Source: JBNNGK01 sp050268245 (GTDB lineage: Bacteria; Pseudomonadota; Gammaproteobacteria; Enterobacterales; Enterobacteriaceae). From it: a stretch of DNA of 64,000 nt. Position 1 is the first letter of the stretch. Each line of letters begins with the position of its first letter. Of this stretch, positions 1 to 7,930 are shown piece after piece. The stretch covers positions 62,001 through 126,000 of the forward strand of contig NZ_JBNNGK010000010.1 of the NCBI RefSeq assembly GCF_050268245.1, read 5' to 3'. A program made the position numbers and the translations under genes. The notes under the pieces are model-generated. The model saw only the letters and a list, made by a program, of their open reading frames with translations, had not been told where the DNA came from and searched no databases.

Positions 1-52
1 TGTTCACGAAACATGACTCCTAAGCGGTAATAGTAATATGGGTTAATCACGA

Positions 53-1492
53 CTACGGTTTTTCGTTAGACAAGGGCACCGTTTCGTTCTCGGATAGTTG
101 GCGATAGCGTTTCGCCATTACCACCTGTTCCATTTTTTCCAGTGAAACGCCTTTGGTTTCCGGGATGAAGCGCCAGATAAACCAATAGCTGAATACGCAG
201 CAGGCAGCGAATACCCACATTGGGAAGGCACCATGGAAAGTAGAGAATAGATACGGATTATCATTAATCATTGGAAAGGTTTGCGAAACGGCAAAGTTGG
301 CGACCCACATACAGCCGACGGCGATACTCATTCCTTCTGAACGCATACGATTTGGGAAGATCTCGGAAATTAGCACCCAGCAGCCAACCCCCCAAGAAAG
401 CGCATAAAACAGCATGAAGAACAGCATTCCGAACAGGGCTAAGTAACCGGTTGTTTCCGTGTAGAGTGCGTATGAGGTGATAAGCAAACCGGCAATGGTG
501 CCCAAGGTGCCATAACGCATCAGCGGCAGACGGCCTATACGATCCATTAGCATGGCTCCGATTACAGAGCCCACCAATTGCAGCACGCCAATCCAGATTG
601 TTTGGAACAGGGCTTCTTGTGAACTACTGGTGACGGTTTTCAGTACGACTGGCGCGTAATACATCATCACGTTGACGCCGGTTACCTGCTGTAGCATTGC
701 TATCATACAGCCGACAAAAAGGATGAAACGAACCCGTTTATCTTGGTAGCTAAGCTTTCGTTTGGCATTTTTTAAATCTTCTTGCAGCGAGTCTTTGATC
801 TCTTGTAAAACGTTGCGAGCGTGGCCTTCATTAGAAATACGCGTCAACATTGCCAGAGCTTGATCTTCGCGGCCAACCATCACGCTCCAGCGTGGCGATT
901 CAGGAATAATAAAAACTAACAGGCAAAACAATACGCAGGGAATCACTTCTGAGCCAATCATCCAGCGCCAACCCATGTTCACTAACCAAGCTTCCGAAGC
1001 ATAACTGGCAATTTTAAAGTTAACGTAAAAGATCAGTATCTGCCCGAATACGATTGCGAACTGTTGCATGCTGAGCGCGCGGCCGCGCATATCTTTCGGT
1101 GAAACTTCAGACATATACATAGGTGAAACGGTCGCGGCGATACCGACGGCCAGCCCACCGATCATGCGGTATATGACAAAACTGGTAAACGTGTTCGCCA
1201 GCGCGGCCCCGACGGCCGAAATGGTAAACAGTAGCGCCGCCAAGATCAGTGCTTTTTTGCGCCCGTAACGTCCGGCCAGTGGCCCGGCACCAAAAGCACC
1301 CAGTACACAGCCAAGAACGACGTTAGATACGGCCCAGCCGGTTTGTGCCGGGCTGAGATCAAAATAGCTTTTCAAGGCTTCGATGGCGCCAGAAATAACG
1401 GCGGTATCATAGCCAAACAAAATACCGCCAAGCGCAGCGATGCCGCAAATCCGCAGTACGTACCCTGTATTATGTTTTCGCTGATGTGACAT
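53..1492 (-). CDS. MFS sugar-porter transporter, probable myo-inositol:H+ symporter (IolT-like)
   Basis: This 479-residue protein is a 12-helix major facilitator of the sugar porter family. Family hallmarks are visible: a GRKK loop after the second helix, PESPRW at the end of helix 6, a DRIGR loop near residue 318 and PETKG after helix 12. It would import a sugar or polyol with protons across the inner membrane. The substrate is inferred from context only: it is transcribed away from mmsA/iolA and the iol genes, as inositol transporters often are, so myo-inositol is the likely cargo. A xylose, arabinose or galactose specificity cannot be excluded from sequence. The length is normal and the frame is intact. 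Confidence 0.85.
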   Translation of the reverse strand: MSHQRKHNTGYVLRICGIAALGGILFGYDTAVISGAIEALKSYFDLSPAQTGWAVSNVVLGCVLGAFGAGPLAGRYGRKKALILAALLFTISAVGAALANTFTSFVIYRMIGGLAVGIAATVSPMYMSEVSPKDMRGRALSMQQFAIVFGQILIFYVNFKIASYASEAWLVNMGWRWMIGSEVIPCVLFCLLVFIIPESPRWSVMVGREDQALAMLTRISNEGHARNVLQEIKDSLQEDLKNAKRKLSYQDKRVRFILFVGCMIAMLQQVTGVNVMMYYAPVVLKTVTSSSQEALFQTIWIGVLQLVGSVIGAMLMDRIGRLPLMRYGTLGTIAGLLITSYALYTETTGYLALFGMLFFMLFYALSWGVGCWVLISEIFPNRMRSEGMSIAVGCMWVANFAVSQTFPMINDNPYLFSTFHGAFPMWVFAACCVFSYWFIWRFIPETKGVSLEKMEQVVMAKRYRQLSENETVPLSNEKP

Positions 1493-1993
1493 AAGTTGCT
1501 CCGATTATTATGCATGTTCTGCCCGAGTCTGAGGCGTAGGGGAAAGGGGCAGAAGGGTGAACCGTGTCTGTCATCAAGACGGTGTTTACTTGGGTAATCC
1601 TGCCACGAAGAAAAACATTTATTTCATATTTAGTGAATAATGAAATATTGATTTTTAGATCCAGTTCAAAAAATTCCACGAAAACTAAAAGAGTGACATC
1701 TCTATCTTGCGATATGGCATGGAGCATTACTCTTTTGATATCGATAACTAATCTGCATAAAACACAGGGTTAATCGGTGTATTTTCTGCCATTGACAGAT
1801 TTCAACGGCGATGACCACAAAGCGATAATATGCGCGGATTATTCGATAGAAGTGCGACCATCAACACTAAAAATAAAATTTCTAAAACAATTTATTTGAA
1901 ACTTTTTTTTCAATGGAATAGAGTTTGCTTCATCTGAACAGAATTTAGCCTGTATTTCCTGGTGACAACGGCAGTTGAAAAAGAGGGTGAGAG
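1493..1993. promoter_or_regulatory. Divergent promoter region between transporter and mmsA
   Basis: These 501 bases separate two divergent genes and hold no convincing gene. They are AT-rich and contain inverted repeats. One is ATTTCAT ... ATGAAAT around 1622-1646. The other is TTGAAA-N6-TTTCAA at 1896-1913, close to the mmsA start. Similar GAAAT/ATTTC arms occur before iolR, iolC and iolD, so these are candidate operators for the local RpiR-type regulator. Binding is an inference. Confidence 0.45.
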
Positions 1994-3499
1994 ATGAAGA
2001 CTGTGGGTAACTTTATTGGTGGGCAGGTTTGTCTGAGCAGCAGTAACCAGACCGTTGATGTGCATAACCCGGCAACGGGGCAGGTTGAACGTCAGGTCAC
2101 GCAAAGCACCGCTGCTGAAGTGAAGCAGGCTATTGACGTTGCCCACCAGGCATTCGCTAGTTGGGCTGGTACTACGCCGCTACGTCGAGCCCGTATCATG
2201 TTTAACTTCAAAGCGTTATTGGAAAAGCACCGCGAAGAGCTGGCCGCACTGATCGTGAGTGAACACGGTAAGGTCTACTCTGACGCATTAGGTGAACTGA
2301 CGCGTGGGATGGAGGTTGTGGAATTTGCTTGCGGTATACCGCAGTTGATTAAGGGGGAATATTCTGCCGACGTCGGAACCGGTGTTGACAGTTTTTCTTT
2401 GATGCAGCCGTTGGGCGTGGTGGCAGGGATTACCCCCTTTAATTTTCCCGCTATGGTGCCGATGTGGATGTTCCCCATCGCTATCGCTTGCGGTAACACA
2501 TTTGTATTGAAGCCGCCGGCATTGGTGCCTTCAGCATCGGTGCGCTTGGCTGAATTGTTGAAAGAAGCTGGCCTGCCGGACGGGGTATTCAACGTAGTAC
2601 ATTGCGCGAATGAAACTGCTGCGCAGTTGTGTACCGACCCGCGAATCCAAGCGGTAAGTTTCGTCGGATCTTCCACCGTCGCGGAACATATTTACACCAC
2701 GGCCAGTGCTCATGGCAAGCGGGTTCAGGCGTTCGGTGCCGCCAAAAATCAGGCGATTATTATGCCGGATGCCGATCTGGATGCGACGGTTAACGCCTTG
2801 ATGGGCGGTGCTTTTGGTTCAGCAGGCGAACGCTGCATGGCATTACCGATAGCTGTAGTGGTTGGTGATGAAACTGCTGATAAACTGATTGCCAAACTTA
2901 AGCCACTGATCGCTCAGCTTCGCATCGGGCCCGGGAGACAACACGGTGGTGAAGAAAATGAAATGGGGCCGCTAGTGTCCTCGGCCCACCAGAAGAAAGT
3001 ATTAGGTTATATCGATCTCGGTGTTGAAGAAGGTGCCACCCTGCTGGCTGACGGGCGCCACTATCAGGTTGCTGGGCATCCGCAAGGTTATTATGTTGGC
3101 GGTACCCTGTTCGATCATGTGAAGCCGAACATGCGTATTTATCGTGAAGAAATCTTTGGCCCGGTGCTCGGTATCGTTCGCGTTGCGGATTATCAGAGCG
3201 CAATCGACACGGTAAACAGCCATGAATTTGGTAACGGTAGTGCTATCTTTACCCGCAATGGCCATTACGCGCGCCAGTTCGTGCATGAGGTTGAGGCAGG
3301 TATGGTCGGTGTTAACGTACCGGTACCTGTGCCAATGGCATTTCACAGTTTTGGCGGTTGGAAGCGTTCGGTATTCGGCGCGCTCAATGTACATGGCAGT
3401 GACGGTGTGCGTTTCTATACGCGGATGAAGACCGTTACCGCACGTTGGCCTTCTGGGCAGCAGACGGTTTCGGAATACAGCATGCCAACGCTGGGTTAA
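1994..3499 (+). CDS. mmsA: Methylmalonate-semialdehyde dehydrogenase, CoA-acylating
   Basis: This 501-residue aldehyde dehydrogenase matches the MmsA/IolA family. It converts malonate semialdehyde, the last inositol intermediate, to acetyl-CoA and CO2 with NAD+ and CoA; methylmalonate semialdehyde gives propionyl-CoA. The N-terminus (NFIGG, then DVHNPATGQV) is typical. The catalytic cysteine lies in AGERCMAL at about residue 281, and the family segment VPVPMAFHSFGG is near the C-terminus. The ATG follows GAGGGTGAGAG. It is first in an apparent unit with iolB, 179 bases downstream. The family name iolA would fit equally well. Confidence 0.93.
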   Translation: MKTVGNFIGGQVCLSSSNQTVDVHNPATGQVERQVTQSTAAEVKQAIDVAHQAFASWAGTTPLRRARIMFNFKALLEKHREELAALIVSEHGKVYSDALGELTRGMEVVEFACGIPQLIKGEYSADVGTGVDSFSLMQPLGVVAGITPFNFPAMVPMWMFPIAIACGNTFVLKPPALVPSASVRLAELLKEAGLPDGVFNVVHCANETAAQLCTDPRIQAVSFVGSSTVAEHIYTTASAHGKRVQAFGAAKNQAIIMPDADLDATVNALMGGAFGSAGERCMALPIAVVVGDETADKLIAKLKPLIAQLRIGPGRQHGGEENEMGPLVSSAHQKKVLGYIDLGVEEGATLLADGRHYQVAGHPQGYYVGGTLFDHVKPNMRIYREEIFGPVLGIVRVADYQSAIDTVNSHEFGNGSAIFTRNGHYARQFVHEVEAGMVGVNVPVPVPMAFHSFGGWKRSVFGALNVHGSDGVRFYTRMKTVTARWPSGQQTVSEYSMPTLG

Positions 3500-3678
3500 A
3501 CGCATCACACAGTCACTTGCGGCCGTACCTTCTCAGGGGGCGGCTACTAAATATCACTGCTCCCAATCACCTCAAGTTGCGGCAAGACGGTAACTAAGTG
3601 GAATCCTCGGCAGCATAAAAACCGTATCGTCGGGGAACGAAGCAACGTGAATGGGGGCGGTGAGCACGGGAGGAATGC

Positions 3679-4497
3679 ATGTCTTCATTATTAAGCAAGT
3701 GCCAGCAGCCTAATGCACAGGGGCGCATTCAGCATGTCACGCCTGAAAATGCCGATTGGCACTTTGTCGGTTTTGATGTTTATCGGCTTGAAACTGGGCA
3801 ATCGTTGACGTTGGAAAGCGACGATAAAGAACTGTGTTTGGTGTTGGTGGCTGGCATTGCCTCGGTGGCAACGCAGCGCGCGGAATATCCGCATATCGGT
3901 AAACGCATGAGCCCATTTGAGCGTATACCGCCCTATGCCGTTTATGTACCACATCATGACCGTGTGCATGTCCGTGCCGAAAGCGCACTCGAACTGGCTG
4001 TATGCAGCGCGCCAAGCCATGGGCAAATGCCTCCACGGTTGATTACACCAGCAGATATTGGTGTGGAACGCCGGGGTAAAGGCCGCAACCAGCGGTTGGT
4101 GCATAATATTCTACCGGATAATGAACCTGCCGATAGTCTGCTGGTGGTTGAAGTCTATACCGACGAGGGTAATACCAGTTCCTATCCTAGCCATAAGCAC
4201 GATCAGGAAGATTCACCTGATGAAACCTATCTGGAAGAAACCTATTATCATCGGATCCAGCCGGAACAGGGCTTTTGTATGCAGCGGGTGTATACCGACG
4301 ATCGCTCACTTGATGAGTGTATGCCCGTTTATAACCGTGATGTGGTCAAAGTGCCGCGTGGATATCATCCGGTAGCTACGTTAGCCGGATATGATAACTA
4401 TTACCTCAATGTAATGGCTGGGCCGGTGCGCTTGTGGAAGTTTACATGGGAAGGCGATCACGCCTGGATCAATAGCGACGATTACCCTAAAGCGTGA
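3679..4497 (+). CDS. iolB: 5-deoxy-glucuronate isomerase
   Basis: This 272-residue protein is a cupin-type isomerase of the IolB family. It converts 5-deoxy-glucuronate to 2-deoxy-5-keto-D-gluconate, the substrate of IolC. The segment PSHKHDQEDSPDETYLEETYYH and the downstream RGYHPV carry the His/Glu residues that normally bind the metal. The length matches the family (about 270). The ATG follows GGGAGGAATGC. It lies on the same strand as mmsA and convergent with the regulator gene that follows. Confidence 0.93.
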   Translation: MSSLLSKCQQPNAQGRIQHVTPENADWHFVGFDVYRLETGQSLTLESDDKELCLVLVAGIASVATQRAEYPHIGKRMSPFERIPPYAVYVPHHDRVHVRAESALELAVCSAPSHGQMPPRLITPADIGVERRGKGRNQRLVHNILPDNEPADSLLVVEVYTDEGNTSSYPSHKHDQEDSPDETYLEETYYHRIQPEQGFCMQRVYTDDRSLDECMPVYNRDVVKVPRGYHPVATLAGYDNYYLNVMAGPVRLWKFTWEGDHAWINSDDYPKA

Positions 4498-4546
4498 TGA
4501 TGTGCCATTTTTTATTAAGGGCGAAGGTGTTTTTCGCCCACGATAT

Positions 4547-5383
4547 TTATGCTTCTTTGGCGTTATTCAATGCCATTGATACAGCCAAGGTTTGAGCCAG
4601 ACACATTGAAGCGACCTGCGAGCGGAATCCATCCACTTGCGCCTCTCGCACCACAAAACACACATCACTGAATGCGGCCAAGGGGCTGACCTGGCTGTCT
4701 GTGATCGCAATTTGTTGCGCGCCTTGCTTAGCTCCTAGTTCAACCAGTTCCAATGCTTCTTTGGCATAAGGTGAATAGCTAATGGCAATAACCACATCTT
4801 TTGGTTTCACCATGCTTAGTTGTTCGGTGAACATACCGCCTAAGCCATCGATTAGAAAGGCGCGGCGTTCCAAATGACGAAGGGCATAGGTTAGGTAGGA
4901 CGCGACGCTAAACGAACGGCGCAACCCAATCACATAAATGTTATCGGCGTTATTCAAGAGTTCTACCGCTTTATCTAGCTGTTCAGAGCTAATCTGAACA
5001 GCCAGTTGCTGCAATGCTTGTGCGTTCACCATGGTGAACACATTCAAAATCTCGGCCGGTTTTTCGGGTGCGACGTTACCGTCGGTGGCGGTTTGGCGAA
5101 AAAGGCGCGCGCGCTCGGTGTAGTTGACGGTTTCTTCCATCAGATGCTGACGGAAGACTTGTTTCATTTCGTTGAACCCACTAAAACCAAAAGCATTGGC
5201 GAAACGAATCAGGGTTGAGGGCGGCACGCTAGCCTGTGCGGCAATGGAAGCAACGGTGTCGAAGGCAATGCTGTTACTGTTATCTAAAATATAACGGGCT
5301 ACCTGCTTTAAACGTTTGCTGAGCGTCTCATAGCGGTGACGAATTTCGTCTTGTAACAGCGAAAGTTGAGTTGGGTTATTCAT
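4547..5383 (-). CDS. iolR: RpiR/MurR-family regulator, probable inositol repressor IolR
   Basis: This 278-residue protein has an N-terminal RpiR-type helix-turn-helix domain (about residues 1-80, with VPPSTLIRFANAFGFSGF) followed by a SIS sugar-phosphate-binding domain (about 130-260, with VIGLRRSF and VIAISYSPYAKE). Family members are repressors or activators that sense a phosphorylated sugar. Its place inside the iol cluster suggests it is the IolR-type repressor, with an inositol-derived phosphate as likely inducer. A GGAAAT-N3-ATTTCC palindrome lies about 80 bases upstream of its start, consistent with autoregulation. The regulon assignment is inference. Confidence 0.8.
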   Translation of the reverse strand: MNNPTQLSLLQDEIRHRYETLSKRLKQVARYILDNSNSIAFDTVASIAAQASVPPSTLIRFANAFGFSGFNEMKQVFRQHLMEETVNYTERARLFRQTATDGNVAPEKPAEILNVFTMVNAQALQQLAVQISSEQLDKAVELLNNADNIYVIGLRRSFSVASYLTYALRHLERRAFLIDGLGGMFTEQLSMVKPKDVVIAISYSPYAKEALELVELGAKQGAQQIAITDSQVSPLAAFSDVCFVVREAQVDGFRSQVASMCLAQTLAVSMALNNAKEA

Positions 5384-5463
5384 CCATTCGGCTCGCAGTA
5401 TTGGCTAAAGGCGCAGCGATCCTGACGCCTGAATTGTTGACTTGTCATTCTAACAGATGGAGC

Positions 5464-5478
5464 GGAAATTTCATTTCC
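5464..5478. promoter_or_regulatory. Candidate IolR operator upstream of iolR
   Basis: The sequence GGAAATTTCATTTCC is a near-perfect palindrome with arms GGAAAT and ATTTCC. It lies about 80 bases before the iolR start. Related sites occur before iolC (7610-7624) and iolD (7824-7838). The RpiR-type IolR of Sinorhizobium is reported to use a GGAA/TTCC palindrome with a 6-base spacer; here the spacer is 7. Function is inferred from recurrence and position. Confidence 0.45.
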
Positions 5479-5530
5479 TCAAAAAGCGATTTGCTTCATC
5501 ACTCATTGCGTTAGTTCACAGAAAATAGGT

Positions 5531-5572
5531 AAAAAGCCCCCTTAACGCCGCGAAAATCACGTTAAGGGGGCT
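5531..5572 (-). terminator. Terminator of iolC
   Basis: On the minus strand, an AGCCCCCTTAACG / CGTTAAGGGGGCT hairpin with 13-base arms is followed by a T run. It starts 11 bases after the iolC stop codon. It separates iolC from iolR, so the two are probably independent transcripts although on the same strand. Confidence 0.85.
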
Positions 5573-5583
5573 GTTATTACCTA

Positions 5584-7548
5584 TCAGTTGTGACCATTAG
5601 CGTCGTCTGGCCGTGGGCGATATAACCGCCAGTAATCAATCAACGTGAGATATTTCTGTTTAACCTGTGCTATTAAGGCAGAATCGTCTAGTTCACCTTG
5701 TAACCAGCGACGAGAAGGTTGACCAAAAATGGTACGGCCGACAGCGAAACCTTTAACCCAATGAGCATCGGCTGCGGCGGCAAAGCCGGCTTTTAATCTT
5801 TCTTCTGATGAATCTAACCCCAAGATAACGACGCCACGGCAGAATGGATCGTGAGAATCAATCAGCGCGCCGACCTTCTGCCAGTTTGCTGCGCTGAGTG
5901 GTGGCAACTTCCACCAGTCTGGCTTAACCCCAATTTGATAAAAATGAGTGATAATGTCGAGGTAATACTGCTCGTTTTTATCGGTATTCTCTTCGGGCAG
6001 GATCACTTCTAGCAGCAATTCATGGCCAGACTTACAACAACCGTGATAGATATCGCGAATCAACTCATCTTGTTCACGTTGTAGCTCAACCGCATCATGG
6101 GGATGATAAAAGACCAGGCATTTCACTACGTGCTCTAGTGGCCAATCGACTAGCTGCGACCCAATATTGCCATGCTCTAATCGCAATGGGCGCGAACCCG
6201 GTTGCTCAATCGGGCGGCCAATCCACCAGCCTTGGCCGGTAATGTCATTCAATGCAGCCTGTCCATAAGTGGTATCAGCCAGAATGCCGCTGTTGCCGTG
6301 CAGGCCAGCCTCCTCAGCCGCCTGTTTGGCTGCCGTGAGCAGTAAAGATTTCAACTGAGGGATGCGTTGTTCACTCGCGCCTGCTTCGTGAGCCATATCT
6401 GCTAACTGTTTACGGTGATCGAAGGCGAACACGCACAACTCTGACCACTGTTTTTTACGGGTAGTGACGCGGTGCAGGTGATTAAGCTGCGCGTCTTGAT
6501 CTGGGCGTTTCACGTTATGTTCACGAGCCAGGTAATTGTCCAATTCAAGCTTGGTCGGCATCGCGGGCGCACAGCCATGACGGGAAACGACTAAGGCACC
6601 ACAGGCATTAGCATAGCGACAGGCTTGATCCCATCCCTCATCATTCAGATAGCCACGTAATAGCCCGGACATAAATGCATCACCCGCGCCTAACACATTG
6701 AGTACCTCAACGCGTACGCCTGAGTGTAACTTGACCTGTTGCCAATCGGCAGGGATGCGGTCTTCAAATACTGAACAACCCTGTGCCCCCCGCTTACACA
6801 CCAACGTTGCCTTGCTGACTTTACGCACATTGGCTAATGCCGTCAGGGTATCCGTGCTGCCGCCTGCAATGTGGAATTCTTCCTCTGTACCGACTATCAA
6901 ATCAAAATGATGTAACACCTCCTGCAGTTCGCGGGTGACTTTGGTTGACTCGACAAAACGTGTTTCACCATCACCCAGCGAGGTTAACCCCCACAGAACC
7001 GGGCGGTAATCGATATCTAGCGCGGTACGCAATTGGTGTTTGTGCGCGTATTCCAAGGCCTTAAGTACAGCGGCGCGGGTGTTTGGGTGTGATAAATGTG
7101 TACCGGTAATGGCAAGTGCGCGTGATGAGGCGATATAGGTTTCATCAATGTCATCGGGGGTAAGCGCCATATCAGCACAGTTATCACGGTAGAAAATAAG
7201 CGGAAAAGTTTCTTGATCCTTGATACCCAAAATCACTAAGCCGGTCAGCCGCTGCTTATCGGTAATCAGGCAACGAGTGTCTGTACCAACGCGCTGTAAT
7301 TCTTCACGCAGGAAGCGCCCCATATGCTCATCGCCCACCCGCGCCAACATGCCGGATTTTAGTCCCTGAATTGCGGTGCCGTAGGCGACGTTTCCGGACG
7401 AACCGCCAAGATATTTTGCGAATGAGCTGGCATCTTCGAGGCGTGCGCCGATTTGTTGAGCATAGAAATCGACAGCGATGCGCCCGAGGCAGATGACATC
7501 AAGCTGTTTTTGTTGTGAAGTCATACCCGTATCCCTCTTTGTAAGCAA
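5584..7548 (-). CDS. iolC: 5-dehydro-2-deoxygluconokinase fused to DUF2090 (aldolase-like) domain
   Basis: This 654-residue protein has two domains. The N-terminal half (about residues 15-335) is a PfkB sugar kinase, with YLGGSSGNVA near the start and the anion-hole/catalytic motif GAGDAFMSG near residue 290. It phosphorylates 2-deoxy-5-keto-gluconate. The C-terminal half (about 350-640) resembles DUF2090, a TIM-barrel domain related to class I aldolases. It may cleave the phosphorylated product to DHAP and malonate semialdehyde, which would explain why no separate iolJ is seen. Fusions of this kind are common in proteobacteria. The start MLTKRD could instead be the internal ATG of MTSQQKQ, eight residues in. 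Confidence 0.9.
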   Translation of the reverse strand: MLTKRDTGMTSQQKQLDVICLGRIAVDFYAQQIGARLEDASSFAKYLGGSSGNVAYGTAIQGLKSGMLARVGDEHMGRFLREELQRVGTDTRCLITDKQRLTGLVILGIKDQETFPLIFYRDNCADMALTPDDIDETYIASSRALAITGTHLSHPNTRAAVLKALEYAHKHQLRTALDIDYRPVLWGLTSLGDGETRFVESTKVTRELQEVLHHFDLIVGTEEEFHIAGGSTDTLTALANVRKVSKATLVCKRGAQGCSVFEDRIPADWQQVKLHSGVRVEVLNVLGAGDAFMSGLLRGYLNDEGWDQACRYANACGALVVSRHGCAPAMPTKLELDNYLAREHNVKRPDQDAQLNHLHRVTTRKKQWSELCVFAFDHRKQLADMAHEAGASEQRIPQLKSLLLTAAKQAAEEAGLHGNSGILADTTYGQAALNDITGQGWWIGRPIEQPGSRPLRLEHGNIGSQLVDWPLEHVVKCLVFYHPHDAVELQREQDELIRDIYHGCCKSGHELLLEVILPEENTDKNEQYYLDIITHFYQIGVKPDWWKLPPLSAANWQKVGALIDSHDPFCRGVVILGLDSSEERLKAGFAAAADAHWVKGFAVGRTIFGQPSRRWLQGELDDSALIAQVKQKYLTLIDYWRLYRPRPDDANGHN

Positions 7549-7609
7549 AGCTCAATTGCAACCCGATAAACGGTGGTTTGTTATTGACCTGTTTTGAATT
7601 ATGAGGAAT

Positions 7610-7624
7610 AAAAATTTCAATTTC
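7610..7624. promoter_or_regulatory. Candidate IolR operator upstream of iolC
   Basis: AAAAATTTCAATTTC matches the operator-like palindrome before iolR at 11 of 15 positions and lies about 60 bases upstream of the iolC start. A further ATGAAAT half-site follows at 7632-7638. Assignment rests on recurrence only. Confidence 0.35.
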
Positions 7625-7823
7625 AAGGTTAAATGAAATTAACACCCCGTTAGCGGCATGCCCATAATCGTGCAACAGTTTCCCGCTGTTTATGCGGCTG
7701 CAACCTATGATGATGACGCCTATTGGTCTTGATGATAGCGGGTGATCAGTGATGTTGTCTGAGTGGGGGAAGTGTGGATTTTCTCGAGAATGCGATCTTT
7801 ATCGCAAAATGAAATGTTTTTTC

Positions 7824-7838
7824 TGAAATGTTATTTTA
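7824..7838. promoter_or_regulatory. Candidate IolR operator upstream of iolD
   Basis: TGAAATGTTATTTTA has the same GAAAT-N3-ATTT symmetry as the site before iolR. A second ATGAAATG half-site lies just upstream (7809-7816). The site is about 95 bases before the iolD start, in the iolC-iolD divergent region. Function is inferred. Confidence 0.4.
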
Positions 7839-7930
7839 TGGAAAATTTATTTGTTTATACTCGTTTCACGTTTTAGGTGGTCGGCAGAGTGATTGGCGCA
7901 GGAGACTGACCGCTATAAAGGGGGAAGAAA

